From contig JALHRJ010000010.1 in NCBI GenBank assembly GCA_022841475.1, positions 1 through 64,000 of the forward strand: a stretch of DNA of 64,000 bases, written 5' to 3'. Shown here one piece after another: positions 9,360-18,095 of this stretch. Under the pieces are notes generated by a model. The model was not told the origin of the DNA. It was given only the letters and a program-made list of their open reading frames with translations, and ran no database searches. The position numbers and the translations under genes were made by a program. The stretch's first letter is position 1. Each line of letters opens with the position of its first letter. This DNA comes from Cyclobacteriaceae bacterium (GTDB lineage: Bacteria; Bacteroidota; Bacteroidia; Cytophagales; Cyclobacteriaceae).

Positions 9360-10886
9360 TTAATGCTTGAAGTGTCGGATGCCTGTGAAGACCATCGCCA
9401 TGTTATTCCGCTCGCAGTAGTCGATTGAGTCCTGGTCTTTTATAGATCCTCCCGGCTGAATCACTGCTTCGATTCCATGCTGATGAGCAATCTCTACGCA
9501 ATCCGGAAAAGGGAAGAAAGCATCAGAAGCCATAACTGATCCTTTGAGATCGAACCCAAAAGTTGCGGCCTTTTCAATCGCTTGTCTTAACGCATCCACA
9601 CGACTGGTTTGCCCTACCCCACTTGCCAGAAGTTGGCCATTAATCGCCAGAATAATCGTGTTGGATTTAGTGTGTTTACTAATCTTGCTGGCAAAAAGCA
9701 ACGCTTCAACCTGTTCAGACGAAGGAAGTCGTTTTGTAACCGGTTTAAGATCTTCTTTTGAGTCGGTTTTAAGATCAAGATCCTGCTCAATAACACCATT
9801 CAGTAAACTCTTGAACTGCTTTTCTGAAGTGAGCGGTTGTTTCTGCATGAGAATGATCCGGTTCTTTTTTGATTTGAGTAATTCAAGTGCTTCCGGTTGA
9901 AATGCAGGCGCAATCAAAATCTCAAAAAAGAGTTTGTTAATTTCTTCGGCCGCAGCCAGATCAATCTTTTGATTGGTTGCCAACACTCCACCAAAAGCGG
10001 AAACTGTATCAGCCTGAAAAGCTTTGAGGTAGGCGGTTTTCACATCGGCAGCAATGGCTACTCCACATGCATTGGTATGCTTAATGATTACAAATGCAGT
10101 TTCTCCGTCAAACTCCTTCACTAAATGGATGGCCGCATCTACATCCACGAGGTTGTTGTAGGAAAGTTCTTTCCCGTTGAGTTGTTCAAACAAACTTTCT
10201 AACGCACCATAAAACACGCCTTGTTGATGCGGGTTTTCGCCATAGCGCAAAACTTTTCCTTGCTGGAAACTCGACTTGAAGCTTGGAAGTTGTTGTTGCT
10301 TGTTGAAATAGCTGAATATAGCTGAATCGTAATGAGATGTTACATCAAACGCCTTGGCGGCAAACCGCTTTCTATCCGCCAAATCAGAAGACCCTTGTTT
10401 GGCTTGCAATAATTCGAGCAAATCCTGGTATTGGGTGCGGGCTGAAACGATTAACACATCATTAAAATTCTTTGCCGCACCGCGAATAAGCGAGATACCG
10501 CCAATGTCAATCTTTTCAACAATATCCTCTTCACTTCCACCTTTCGCCACGGTTTCTTCAAAGGGATACAAATCCACAATCACTAAATCGATGGGTGCAA
10601 TCTTAAACTCTTGTGCTTGTTTTACATCTCCAGCGTCTTCTCTTCTATACAGGATCCCACCAAAAACAGCAGGATGAAGTGTTTTAACCCGACCTCCAAA
10701 AATGGAAGGATAACCGGTTAGCTTTTCAACAGGCACAACCGGGTAGCCTAGTTTTTCAATAAACTCTTGGGTGCCACCCGTAGAGACAAACTCCACACCT
10801 TGCTTGCCAAGAAAATGAATGATCGATTCAAGATTGTCTTTGTAATAAACGGAGATAAGGGCCCGGGTGATTTTCTTTGGCGACAT
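9360..10886 (-). CDS. purH: Bifunctional AICAR formyltransferase / IMP cyclohydrolase
   Basis: Catalyses the last two steps of de novo IMP synthesis. 508 aa: the N-terminal IMP cyclohydrolase (MGS-like) domain occupies about residues 1-150, with the STGGT loop near 35-39 and GRVKTLHPAVFGGIL near 65-79. The C-terminal AICAR transformylase domain contains KHTNACGVA near 270, with the His and Lys expected for catalysis. It lies first in the string that continues into mreB, an arrangement I recall from other Bacteroidota. Upstream it is divergent from a small unknown gene at 10999. Confidence 0.96.
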   Translation of the reverse strand: MSPKKITRALISVYYKDNLESIIHFLGKQGVEFVSTGGTQEFIEKLGYPVVPVEKLTGYPSIFGGRVKTLHPAVFGGILYRREDAGDVKQAQEFKIAPIDLVIVDLYPFEETVAKGGSEEDIVEKIDIGGISLIRGAAKNFNDVLIVSARTQYQDLLELLQAKQGSSDLADRKRFAAKAFDVTSHYDSAIFSYFNKQQQLPSFKSSFQQGKVLRYGENPHQQGVFYGALESLFEQLNGKELSYNNLVDVDAAIHLVKEFDGETAFVIIKHTNACGVAIAADVKTAYLKAFQADTVSAFGGVLATNQKIDLAAAEEINKLFFEILIAPAFQPEALELLKSKKNRIILMQKQPLTSEKQFKSLLNGVIEQDLDLKTDSKEDLKPVTKRLPSSEQVEALLFASKISKHTKSNTIILAINGQLLASGVGQTSRVDALRQAIEKAATFGFDLKGSVMASDAFFPFPDCVEIAHQHGIEAVIQPGGSIKDQDSIDYCERNNMAMVFTGIRHFKH

Positions 10887-10998
10887 GGTTATGAATTGAG
10901 GTGCAAAAATGCAGGATTAAAGTGGAATGAACATAAATATTTTCACGCTAGGGCATAAAACCATAGCGATCTTTGCGACTTTGCGTGAACTTAACCTA

Positions 10999-11391
10999 AT
11001 GAAACTCTTCCTTCACCTCGAACTCAGAAAATGGCAAGAGGCGAGTTATGAAAAACCTCTTCTCACGTATGCCTCTTCAATTTCAAGTAATTTGATTGGT
11101 GCTGAGATGGACAATCAATCAGATGCCTCAATCGCGGATCTGGTCATCCGGCTCTATGATCAGGTACAGTCGGTATTTATTTTGATTCAAGCACAACCGA
11201 ATGAACCGTTAGGGCCGACTTTAAAAGTGCTGAATCACCTTCTGCGGACAAATGAAAAAATCCATTCTATAGTACTTTGTGGAAGTCATGAACAGGTGGA
11301 AAAATTAATGGGTTCCCTTCACGAACGGTTCAGGAATGAAAAAGACGAGGAAAGAATCAAAATCTGGATAAAGGAATTCGCCTTAGCTTAA
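10999..11391 (+). CDS. Small hypothetical protein
   Basis: 130 aa from the ATG at 10999, followed by LFLHLELRKWQ. An upstream in-frame ATG at 10927 would add 24 residues, but that stretch overlaps the likely promoter region shared with purH, so I prefer the internal start. The product is probably cytoplasmic, with no signal peptide or membrane segment. A mixed alpha/beta pattern is visible (SVFILIQAQ, IHSIVLCGS). I do not recognise a family. It converges on yafV with a 9-bp overlap. Confidence 0.6.
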   Translation: MKLFLHLELRKWQEASYEKPLLTYASSISSNLIGAEMDNQSDASIADLVIRLYDQVQSVFILIQAQPNEPLGPTLKVLNHLLRTNEKIHSIVLCGSHEQVEKLMGSLHERFRNEKDEERIKIWIKEFALA

Positions 11392-12219
11392 CCCGGGCAG
11401 GTGGTCACGCTCTTCATAAGCCTCTGCCTCAATAGAAAAGTCATCCGCATCCATAAAAGCAGGGAATTTATCGCGGTAAGACTGCAAAGAATGCGCGTTC
11501 AATGCCATTGTTTTTATTGCCTCCACACTTTCTACAGAATAGAAAGAATCTCCTTTGGGTCCAATAAAGGCAGAATGACCATTGTATTCAATGCCATTGC
11601 CATCCAACCCTACCCGGTTTACACCCACCGTATAACTCAGGTTTTCGATGGCTCTTGCTTTCAGCAAAGTCTCCCAGGCGGTAGATCGCACCATCGGCCA
11701 GTTGGCAACATATACCAATAAATCGTAGGCTGGTTTTTTTAAAGAAGCATTCCAGCGATTGCGACTCCAAACCGGAAAGCGCAGATCGTAACAGATTAAA
11801 GGGCAAATCCGCCAGCCCTTCCAGTGACCAATCAGAAGGCTCTCGCCCGGAGTAAACACCTGATGTTCTTCTGCCATGCGAAATAAATGGCGTTTATCGT
11901 AAGTTTTATAATTGCCACCGGGTTCCATCCACAAAAGTCGATTGTAAAACCGATCGTGAACATTAGCGATATAGCTACCTAAAATGAGGGCCCCGGTTTG
12001 ATCAGCCATCTGCTTCATCCACTTGAATGTGCGCATATTCATATGCTCAGCTAGCTTTGGAGCCTCCATGGTAAAGCCCGTGGTGAACATTTCGGGTAGC
12101 ACAATTACGTCTGTAGATTCACCAATCTGCCAGATTTTCTCCTCAAACATGGCCAAATTGGCCCCTGCGTCTTCCCAGTGTAGATCAGCTTGAATTATCG
12201 TAATTTTTAAATCCTGCAT
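11383..12219 (-). CDS. yafV: Carbon-nitrogen hydrolase, omega-amidase (YafV type)
   Basis: Nitrilase-superfamily amidase. The catalytic triad is visible from the chosen start: E43 (LPEMFTTGF), K109 (YDKRHLF) and C143 (LICYDLRFP). YafV/Nit2-type enzymes hydrolyse the omega-amide of 2-oxoglutaramate and 2-oxosuccinamate, the by-products of glutamine transaminases. The ATG at 12219, giving MQDLKITIIQAD, fits the family start; the frame runs ten codons further to 12249. It lies downstream of a YbdL-type aminotransferase on the same strand, the partner enzyme that would make the keto-amide. This supports a methionine-salvage or keto-acid clean-up role. Confidence 0.88.
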   Translation of the reverse strand: MQDLKITIIQADLHWEDAGANLAMFEEKIWQIGESTDVIVLPEMFTTGFTMEAPKLAEHMNMRTFKWMKQMADQTGALILGSYIANVHDRFYNRLLWMEPGGNYKTYDKRHLFRMAEEHQVFTPGESLLIGHWKGWRICPLICYDLRFPVWSRNRWNASLKKPAYDLLVYVANWPMVRSTAWETLLKARAIENLSYTVGVNRVGLDGNGIEYNGHSAFIGPKGDSFYSVESVEAIKTMALNAHSLQSYRDKFPAFMDADDFSIEAEAYEERDHLPGLS

Positions 12220-12290
12220 AGAATAGCAAACGGACTGCAAAGAAAGCAATCCGAGGTCGGATTTTGAACCCTTTGGACAATAAAAACCGA

Positions 12291-13436
12291 CTAAAGTTTT
12301 CTGAGGATGGCCCCAGCCTTCTCTAGTGTTTCTTCATTTTTGGCAAAGCAAAATCGGAGAAGCTGGTGGTCTGTTTTGTCATTATAAAATACCGACACCG
12401 GAATGGGCGCTAATTTTTTCTCTTTCGTCATCCATTCGGCCATCTCTACATCACTCAGTCCAGATACCGACTTGTATGATAAAAGTTGAAAGTAGCTACC
12501 AAAACAGGGTAAAGGCTGCAGCGATGAACCTTTGATCTGTTCAAGAAAAAAATCGCGCTTTTGTTCATAAAATTTCCCGAGCTGGAGATAGTTATCGGGG
12601 TTCATGAGATATCCGGCCAATGCTAACTGCACGGGGGTGTTGACACTAAAGGTAATAAATTGATGGGCCTTACGGATTTCTCTCGTCAGGTATTCCGGAG
12701 CCACGGCATACCCTACTTTCCAACCGGTGGCATGAAAGGTTTTTCCAAACGAAAACACAGCTATACTTTGAGCCGCCAGCTTTGGATACTTCAACACACT
12801 TTGATGTTCCAGATTATCAAAAATAATCCGTTCGTATACTTCATCACTCAGTACTATGAGGTTATGCGCAACCACAATTTCCTCCAAGGATTTCAAATCA
12901 GGCTCCCGCAACACCGAGCCAGTAGGATTGTGCGGGGTGTTGATCATGATCAACTTTGTGCGCGAATTTATTTTTGATTTTACTTCTCCCCAATCAATAG
13001 CAAATTGAGGCGGTTTCAATTTCAGATGAACGGGAACACCCCCATTTAACCGAACCGCAGGATCATACGAATCATAAGAGGGATCAAACATTATTACTTC
13101 ATCACCTTCTTTCACCAAAGCGGCAATGGTTGAAAATATTGCTTCGGTGCCCCCGGCTGTTATGGTCACTTCCATTTCAGCATCGGTAGGTCGTTGGTAG
13201 GTTTTAGTTATTATGTCCGCAATTGAATTTCTGAGGGCGGGTGTGCCCGGCATAGGGGCGTATTGATTATGTCCGGCTTTTAGATTCTTATAAATGAGTT
13301 CAATTAACTGATCTGAGACCGGGAAGTCCGGAAACCCTTGCGAAAGGTTGATAGCGTCATGTTCAAGCGCCATGCGCGACATCACGGTGAAAATAGAAGT
13401 GCCTACTTCAGGGAGACGGGAGTTAATGGAAATCAT
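12291..13436 (-). CDS. ybdL: PLP-dependent aminotransferase, methionine/glutamine transaminase type (YbdL)
   Basis: Fold-type I class I/II aminotransferase of 381 aa. The PLP lysine is K232 in SFGKTFHATGWK, with NTPHNPTG near 166-173 and the SDEVYE aspartate near 197-202. The opening SQGFPDFP is typical of the KAT/GTK/YbdL group, which transaminates methionine, glutamine and aromatic amino acids. Pairing with YafV downstream favours methionine regeneration from KMTB with glutamine as donor; this is inference. Its ATG overlaps the hicA stop by 4 bp, so translation is probably coupled to a toxin gene, which is unusual. Confidence 0.9.
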   Translation of the reverse strand: MISINSRLPEVGTSIFTVMSRMALEHDAINLSQGFPDFPVSDQLIELIYKNLKAGHNQYAPMPGTPALRNSIADIITKTYQRPTDAEMEVTITAGGTEAIFSTIAALVKEGDEVIMFDPSYDSYDPAVRLNGGVPVHLKLKPPQFAIDWGEVKSKINSRTKLIMINTPHNPTGSVLREPDLKSLEEIVVAHNLIVLSDEVYERIIFDNLEHQSVLKYPKLAAQSIAVFSFGKTFHATGWKVGYAVAPEYLTREIRKAHQFITFSVNTPVQLALAGYLMNPDNYLQLGKFYEQKRDFFLEQIKGSSLQPLPCFGSYFQLLSYKSVSGLSDVEMAEWMTKEKKLAPIPVSVFYNDKTDHQLLRFCFAKNEETLEKAGAILRKL

Positions 13437-13636
13437 TTAGAGTCTCTATCCAGCCCGGCTTGTTTTAAAATTCCGTAATAGTTTCCTTTCGGGAGGTCTT
13501 TGTTACCATGCATTGGTACAACCGTTATTTTTCCTGTGGTTGAATTCTCATAAATATGATGGCTGCCTTTTGACCTTTTAAATTCAAATCCATTTCTTTT
13601 GAGAATTGAAACAAGGTCTTTCGCAGAATAACTCAA
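13433..13636 (-). CDS. hicA: HicA-like toxin (mRNA interferase family)
   Basis: 67-aa protein of the YcfA/HicA family, small double-stranded-RNA-binding-fold ribonucleases that cleave mRNA. The catalytic histidine region is GSHHIY (H26 of residues 24-29). It ends with the typical NYYGILKQAGL segment. Size fits the family. It overlaps the antitoxin gene upstream by 4 bp and ybdL downstream by 4 bp. The order is antitoxin then toxin, the reverse of the classical hicAB order. Activity is not proven by sequence. Confidence 0.85.
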   Translation of the reverse strand: MSYSAKDLVSILKRNGFEFKRSKGSHHIYENSTTGKITVVPMHGNKDLPKGNYYGILKQAGLDRDSK

Positions 13637-13863
13637 GCCGTTGTTAAATTAATGGAATACTCTAAGGTTTGACTGTCATCAGGAATGGGCTCGCCTTTTT
13701 CCTTAAGATGCTCTATGTATAATTCGATAGCTTCCTTAGCCATAGATATGGCATGATCAACATTCTCACCATAGGTAATACATCCCGGCAAGGCAGGCAC
13801 AATAGCCGTATAAGCACCTTCAGGCTCTTTGGTAAGCAATATCTTATATGTTAAACTTCGCAT
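13633..13863 (-). CDS. hicB: HicB-like antitoxin
   Basis: 76-aa HicB-type protein with the partial RNase H fold that wraps and inhibits HicA. Recognised from EGAYTAIVPALPGCITYGEN near 15-34 followed by the helix DHAISMAKEAIELYI. There is no C-terminal helix-turn-helix or ribbon-helix-helix, so autoregulation by DNA binding, as in longer HicB proteins, is not evident. It lies 33 bp downstream of def and overlaps hicA by 4 bp. Confidence 0.85.
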   Translation of the reverse strand: MRSLTYKILLTKEPEGAYTAIVPALPGCITYGENVDHAISMAKEAIELYIEHLKEKGEPIPDDSQTLEYSINLTTA

Positions 13864-13896
13864 TCAAATTTACCTTACGAATATAATGAATAGAAT

Positions 13897-14451
13897 CTAC
13901 TTACGAAGAGGTGCCAATATCCGATAGTCAGTATCCACATCCCCTTTGCTGATATCAGCCAATTTGCCTTTTAACATTCGTTTTTTTAACGGAGTTAAAT
14001 AATCGATAAACAGTTTACCTTCAATGTGATCATACTCGTGTTGAATAATGCGGGCTTTCATACCGGTATATTCTTCTTCGAACGCAATCCAGTTTTCATC
14101 AAAATATTTTATTCGTACTTTTTCTTTTCGCCAAACATCTTCGCGGATATTGGGGATGCTCAAACATCCTTCCTCAAAGTCCCATTCTTCTCCGGTCTCT
14201 TTTATAATAACAGGATTAACAAATACCTTCTTGAAATCCACAAGCGTGGGTTCGTCTTCCAAGGTTGTACCGTCCACCACAAACAATCGAACACTTTTTC
14301 CTATTTGAGGAGCAGCCAGCCCTATACCATGAGCTCCATGCATAGTTTCATACATGTCCATGACCAGTTCCTTCAAATCAGTACCTTCCTTAATATCGGT
14401 AGCGCGCTTTCTCAAAACAGCATCGCCATAAACTACAATCGGATAAATCAT
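13897..14451 (-). CDS. def: Peptide deformylase
   Basis: Removes the N-formyl group from new proteins; Fe/Zn metallohydrolase. All three motifs are intact in the 184-aa product: GIGLAAPQ at 42-49, EGCLS at 94-98 with the metal ligand C96, and HEYDH at 138-142. It is first in a leftward string def-hicB-hicA-ybdL-yafV and divergent from the 176-aa secreted protein, with a 102-bp intergenic region that probably holds both promoters. Confidence 0.96.
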   Translation of the reverse strand: MIYPIVVYGDAVLRKRATDIKEGTDLKELVMDMYETMHGAHGIGLAAPQIGKSVRLFVVDGTTLEDEPTLVDFKKVFVNPVIIKETGEEWDFEEGCLSIPNIREDVWRKEKVRIKYFDENWIAFEEEYTGMKARIIQHEYDHIEGKLFIDYLTPLKKRMLKGKLADISKGDVDTDYRILAPLRK

Positions 14452-14553
14452 TTGCCTCTAACCAGATTAGAAACCGCAAAGGTAAATATTATCGACAGGA
14501 TATTTAACCCCTGGATTTAACATCTTTTAACCAGCTTTATGTAATATTGACTC

Positions 14554-15084
14554 ATGCGAATCGTCCTCTTACTCATTCTTATTTCTTTTCAGGTGTCTGA
14601 TCAGTCTCCTGCTGAAGATTTTCTTAAAAATCTTAAACCATTTTGCGGCAATCGTTATGCGGGTAAAGCGGTTTTTCCTGAAGCCGATAAAAATCCATTT
14701 AAAGGTGAGCCGATGACTATCCATTTCGCACAGTGTACTGATAAGGAAGTGCGCATTCCCTTTCAGGTAGGCAATGATCAATCGCGCACCTGGGTAGTCA
14801 CGCTGGATGATACCGGATTATTGTTGAAACATGATCATCGACATGCTGATGGTACCCCGGATGAAATAACTCACTATGGTGGGTATGCTATAAAACCTGG
14901 AAGTTCCACTCAACAATCCTTTCCCGCTGATGAGTATACAGCCAAACTTATTCCTGCTGCCACTACCAACGAATGGACACTGATCATACAGCCAGATAAA
15001 AAAATATTGAGTTACATATTGAAGCGCGATGGTCAATTACGCTTTCAGGCCGATTTTGATTTGAGTAGCACGGTAAACCCTTAG
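14554..15084 (+). CDS. Hypothetical exported protein
   Basis: 176 aa with a short hydrophobic N-terminus (MRIVLLLILISFQV) that could be a signal peptide, though the cleavage site is not clear. The mature part is beta-rich with two cysteines (CGNRY and the one in HFAQC), possibly a disulfide. The histidine-rich stretch KHDHRHADG near 90-98 and HYGGYAI are notable. I do not know a function. It converges on ruvX with a 4-bp overlap of coding regions. Confidence 0.65.
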   Translation: MRIVLLLILISFQVSDQSPAEDFLKNLKPFCGNRYAGKAVFPEADKNPFKGEPMTIHFAQCTDKEVRIPFQVGNDQSRTWVVTLDDTGLLLKHDHRHADGTPDEITHYGGYAIKPGSSTQQSFPADEYTAKLIPAATTNEWTLIIQPDKKILSYILKRDGQLRFQADFDLSSTVNP

Positions 15085-15491
15085 CGTCTTTCCATAAAAG
15101 ATTGCAAAATCAGCACAGCACTGATTTTATCAACGTTTCCTTTTACCTGCCGGTCTTTCTTTTTCATTCCCCCATCAATCATAGCTCGTTGCGCAATCGA
15201 ACTGGTAAATCGCTCGTCAATAGTTTGAATGGGCTTGTCGGGGAAAGTCTTACTGAATGACTCCATAAACTTTCTGACACCCGGGGCAGTCTCCGAATCG
15301 GTATTGTCCAGTCGTCTTGGCAACCCGATCACTACTTCGTCTACGGTTTCTTTCTGAAAATATTTTTTTAAGAAATCAATCAGATGGGTTGTCTCTACTG
15401 TTTCCAGTGCTGTGGCAATAATCCTTAGTGGATCTGTAACCGCTAATCCCGTGCGTTTGGTTCCAAAGTCAATGGCAAGAATTCTTCCCAT
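15081..15491 (-). CDS. ruvX: Putative pre-16S rRNA nuclease / Holliday junction resolvase-like (YqgF)
   Basis: RNase H-fold nuclease of the YqgF/RuvX family, implicated in 16S rRNA 5'-end maturation. The 136-aa protein begins with the family motif AIDFGTKRTGLAVTD (D7 catalytic), has the acidic segment VVIGLPRRLDN near 53-63 and ends with the DKISAVLILQSFM region. Length is normal. It is 18 bp downstream of the RIC-like gene on the same strand. Confidence 0.92.
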   Translation of the reverse strand: MGRILAIDFGTKRTGLAVTDPLRIIATALETVETTHLIDFLKKYFQKETVDEVVIGLPRRLDNTDSETAPGVRKFMESFSKTFPDKPIQTIDERFTSSIAQRAMIDGGMKKKDRQVKGNVDKISAVLILQSFMERR

Positions 15492-15509
15492 ACGGGGAGG
15501 GATAAACGA

Positions 15510-16268
15510 TTAATTGAGTTGCGATTTTTCGAAGAACTTTTTCTTTACCTCATTTTCAAGCGCCATGGCTTTCGGGAAAAGAATCTCATTCTCAACCCGG
15601 GCATGCACCTTCAGCTCTTTTTCAAATTGAATCAACTCCGTATAGATCACCTTAACATGGAGTGGAGCATCGGCAGTCAGGTGATAACCTTTTGTAATTC
15701 TCCGGATGCCCTGCATTTCATCATCGTGAGTCTCATGTTCTATGGCACACTTTTGTAATGAATTTTTCTCCATCAACTGGTAAAGTTGAGAGGGATTGAA
15801 TTGCCCGCGGGAGGCTCGTTCCAAAATCCGGATGTATTTAAATAATGTATCTTCTTCTTCGTAAATGTGATGGATAAAGTCATCCAAAAAGAGGGGAAAC
15901 AAAACTTTCAAATCCCGCTCCACGAGCTCGTATTCACTGTGATTGGCTTTAAAACTATTGACCAGCCTGCCGATATACGGAAGTTTATGCTTTACAAATA
16001 AATAATGAGAATGCTTGAGGTATTCCATAATCAGATCCACCGGATAACTGATTAAGGGTAAATCAGCTTGCTGGAATGTTTCTGCGGAGGCTTCCAGTTC
16101 GCGGACGATCACATCCACACTTAAACCTTTTTCCAAACAAACCTGTTCTAGCGTTTGTTCAGAAGATTCATAAAATTTAATGCCGAAATGGAATAGTATG
16201 TGGGCACGTATATTGTCCTGATCTACCAACTCCGCAATTCTTAGACTTTTTAAGGCTATTTTTTCCAT
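15510..16268 (-). CDS. Hemerythrin-domain protein related to RIC/ScdA iron-sulfur repair proteins
   Basis: 252 aa. The N-terminal 60 residues resemble the ScdA_N/DUF542 domain of RIC proteins (short helix, then LEQVCLEKGLSVD), but the hallmark CC pair in GIDFCCGG is replaced by GIKFYESS. The C-terminal part is a hemerythrin-like HHE domain with candidate iron ligands in HSHYLFVKHKLP near 91-102, HHIYEEED near 132, EHETHDDE near 176, and HARVENEILFPKA near 222. RIC proteins help repair Fe-S clusters after NO or oxidant stress; without the cysteines the mechanism may differ. It lies upstream of ruvX on the same strand and is divergent from the CtpA-like protease. Confidence 0.8.
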   Translation of the reverse strand: MEKIALKSLRIAELVDQDNIRAHILFHFGIKFYESSEQTLEQVCLEKGLSVDVIVRELEASAETFQQADLPLISYPVDLIMEYLKHSHYLFVKHKLPYIGRLVNSFKANHSEYELVERDLKVLFPLFLDDFIHHIYEEEDTLFKYIRILERASRGQFNPSQLYQLMEKNSLQKCAIEHETHDDEMQGIRRITKGYHLTADAPLHVKVIYTELIQFEKELKVHARVENEILFPKAMALENEVKKKFFEKSQLN

Positions 16269-16366
16269 CAGTCAGGTAAATATAGTAAACTCAATTTTAG
16301 CTAATTTCTAACCTTAACAATTAATTTGGAACTCCGTTAAAAGAACTACAATACCAACTAAATATT

Positions 16367-17992
16367 ATGGAGGAGCAGAAGAATTCATCATATCAGATCA
16401 GTTTACCGCTGATTTTGTGCATTGGACTGGCAGCCGGTGTTTTAATTGGCGCCAGCCTTACCAACAAATCCGGTTCGGGCGACATTGGTAATGATGTTCA
16501 AAAATTCAGAGAAGTGCTAAGTCTCGTAAAAAACGAATATGTTGATGAAGCTAAAACCGATGCTTTGGTGGAAGATGCTATTGAGCATATGCTTGGCAAA
16601 TTAGACCCACACTCCTCCTACTTATCGGCCAAAGATCAGGTATCAGCGAATGAAGATCTGCGGGGAAATTTCGAGGGTATTGGAATCGAGTTCAATATTT
16701 TTCACGACACCCTGGTAGTAGTAGCTGCACTTAGCGGTGGCCCATCCGAATCAGTGGGGTTACGATCAGGCGATAAGATTGTAAAAGTCAATGACGTTAA
16801 TATTGCCAGCATTGGATTGTCCTACCCAGACGTGCAAAGACACCTGAAAGGTCCAAAAGGCACTGAAGTAAAAATTGAGGTAGTTAGAAGAAATGTGACT
16901 GAACCAATATCGTTTACAATCATTCGCGATAAAATACCCCAGTTTTCTGTAGACGCTTCGTACCTGGTTACTCCGGACATCGGCTACATAAAAATCAACC
17001 GATTCGCGCAGACAACCTATAGCGAGGTAAAGGAAGCAGTCAGCAAATTGAAGAAACAAGGCATGACCAAACTTATTCTTGATTTGCAAGGTAACCCGGG
17101 CGGTTATCTCGATCAGGCCGTAGATATTGCTGATGAGTTTTTAGCCAAGGGCGAAAAGATCGTTTTCACAAAAGGACAGGAGACCAAATACAACGAAGAT
17201 CATTTTGCAACACAGCAAGGCGATTTTGAACAAGGTGATTTAATCATTCTGGTGAATGAAAGTAGTGCTTCCGCTTCAGAGATTGTAGCCGGTGCTCTGC
17301 AAGATAATGACAGGGCCTTGATTGTGGGTCGCAGATCCTACGGAAAAGGATTGGTTCAACGCCCATTCAGTTTGAATGATGGCTCCGAAGTGAGGCTTAC
17401 TATCTCACGTTATTATACTCCGAGTGGTCGCTCTATTCAAAAGCCTTATAACGACCTGGCCGAATACGAAAAAGATATTACCAAGCGCTATAAGAATGGC
17501 GAGTTCTTTTCTGCTGATAGCATTCGCTTTAACGACTCTTTGAAATATGCAACACAAAACGGAAGATCGGTTTACGGAGGCGGTGGTATTATGCCCGATT
17601 ATTTTGTGCCCTTAGATACTACTTCCAGCAGCAAGTACTTTAATGAACTCTTTAGCGCCAACGTACTAAGAGAATATGCTTTCAACTATGCGGAAACCAA
17701 CGAAGCAAAATTGACAGAAAAAGGGTACAGTGATTACCTGGAAAATTTTGAGGTGAGCGAAGTCATGCTCAATCATGTTGTGGTCATGGGAATAAAAAAT
17801 AAAATTCCAGCGCGGCCTGCTGATCTCGCTAAGAACAAACGCTTCTTTCAGGTGTACCTGAAAGCAGAGATCGCCCGCAACGTGTGGGACAATGAAAGCT
17901 TTTATCCGATCATCAACGAAACCAATGAAGTGCTGCAACAAGCCATCAAACTTTTTGACCGGATCCCGGAATTGAATAGAAACAAGATGTAA
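16367..17992 (+). CDS. C-terminal processing protease, S41 family with PDZ domain
   Basis: Periplasmic serine protease of the CtpA/Prc family. 541 aa: an N-terminal membrane anchor or signal at about 12-32, a PDZ domain at about 100-185, and the S41 catalytic core. The Ser-Lys dyad is S302 (SASASE at 300-305) and K327 (SYGKG), with the same 25-residue spacing as in E. coli Tsp. The C-terminal 150 residues beyond the core are typical of Bacteroidota forms. It is followed directly by a strong intrinsic terminator, so it is probably monocistronic. Confidence 0.94.
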   Translation: MEEQKNSSYQISLPLILCIGLAAGVLIGASLTNKSGSGDIGNDVQKFREVLSLVKNEYVDEAKTDALVEDAIEHMLGKLDPHSSYLSAKDQVSANEDLRGNFEGIGIEFNIFHDTLVVVAALSGGPSESVGLRSGDKIVKVNDVNIASIGLSYPDVQRHLKGPKGTEVKIEVVRRNVTEPISFTIIRDKIPQFSVDASYLVTPDIGYIKINRFAQTTYSEVKEAVSKLKKQGMTKLILDLQGNPGGYLDQAVDIADEFLAKGEKIVFTKGQETKYNEDHFATQQGDFEQGDLIILVNESSASASEIVAGALQDNDRALIVGRRSYGKGLVQRPFSLNDGSEVRLTISRYYTPSGRSIQKPYNDLAEYEKDITKRYKNGEFFSADSIRFNDSLKYATQNGRSVYGGGGIMPDYFVPLDTTSSSKYFNELFSANVLREYAFNYAETNEAKLTEKGYSDYLENFEVSEVMLNHVVVMGIKNKIPARPADLAKNKRFFQVYLKAEIARNVWDNESFYPIINETNEVLQQAIKLFDRIPELNRNKM

Positions 17993-18013
17993 TATTTGTA
18001 CTTGTCATTTTAG

Positions 18014-18055
18014 GAACTCACCTCTTATTTTGAAACGAGGTGAGTTCTTTTTTTT
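18014..18055 (+). terminator. Rho-independent terminator after the S41 protease gene
   Basis: A perfect 11-bp stem GAACTCACCTC (18014-18024) pairs with GAGGTGAGTTC (18037-18047), with a 12-nt loop, and is followed by eight T residues (18048-18055). It lies 21 bp after the protease stop codon. An in-frame TTG at 18030 that would extend the next gene lies inside this hairpin and is therefore not a real start. Confidence 0.93.
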
Positions 18056-18095
18056 GTACCTTCACCGAAGAAATTTATTTATCAAAAGAAACTCT

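Noticed and set aside
14026-14520. Plus-strand open frame of 164 codons opposite def
   Set aside because: It is fully antisense to a clear peptide deformylase gene, and its translation shows no family features.
18030-18095. N-terminal extension of homogentisate dioxygenase from a TTG at 18030
   Set aside because: The TTG lies inside the loop of a strong terminator hairpin; the ATG at 18096 matches the normal family start.
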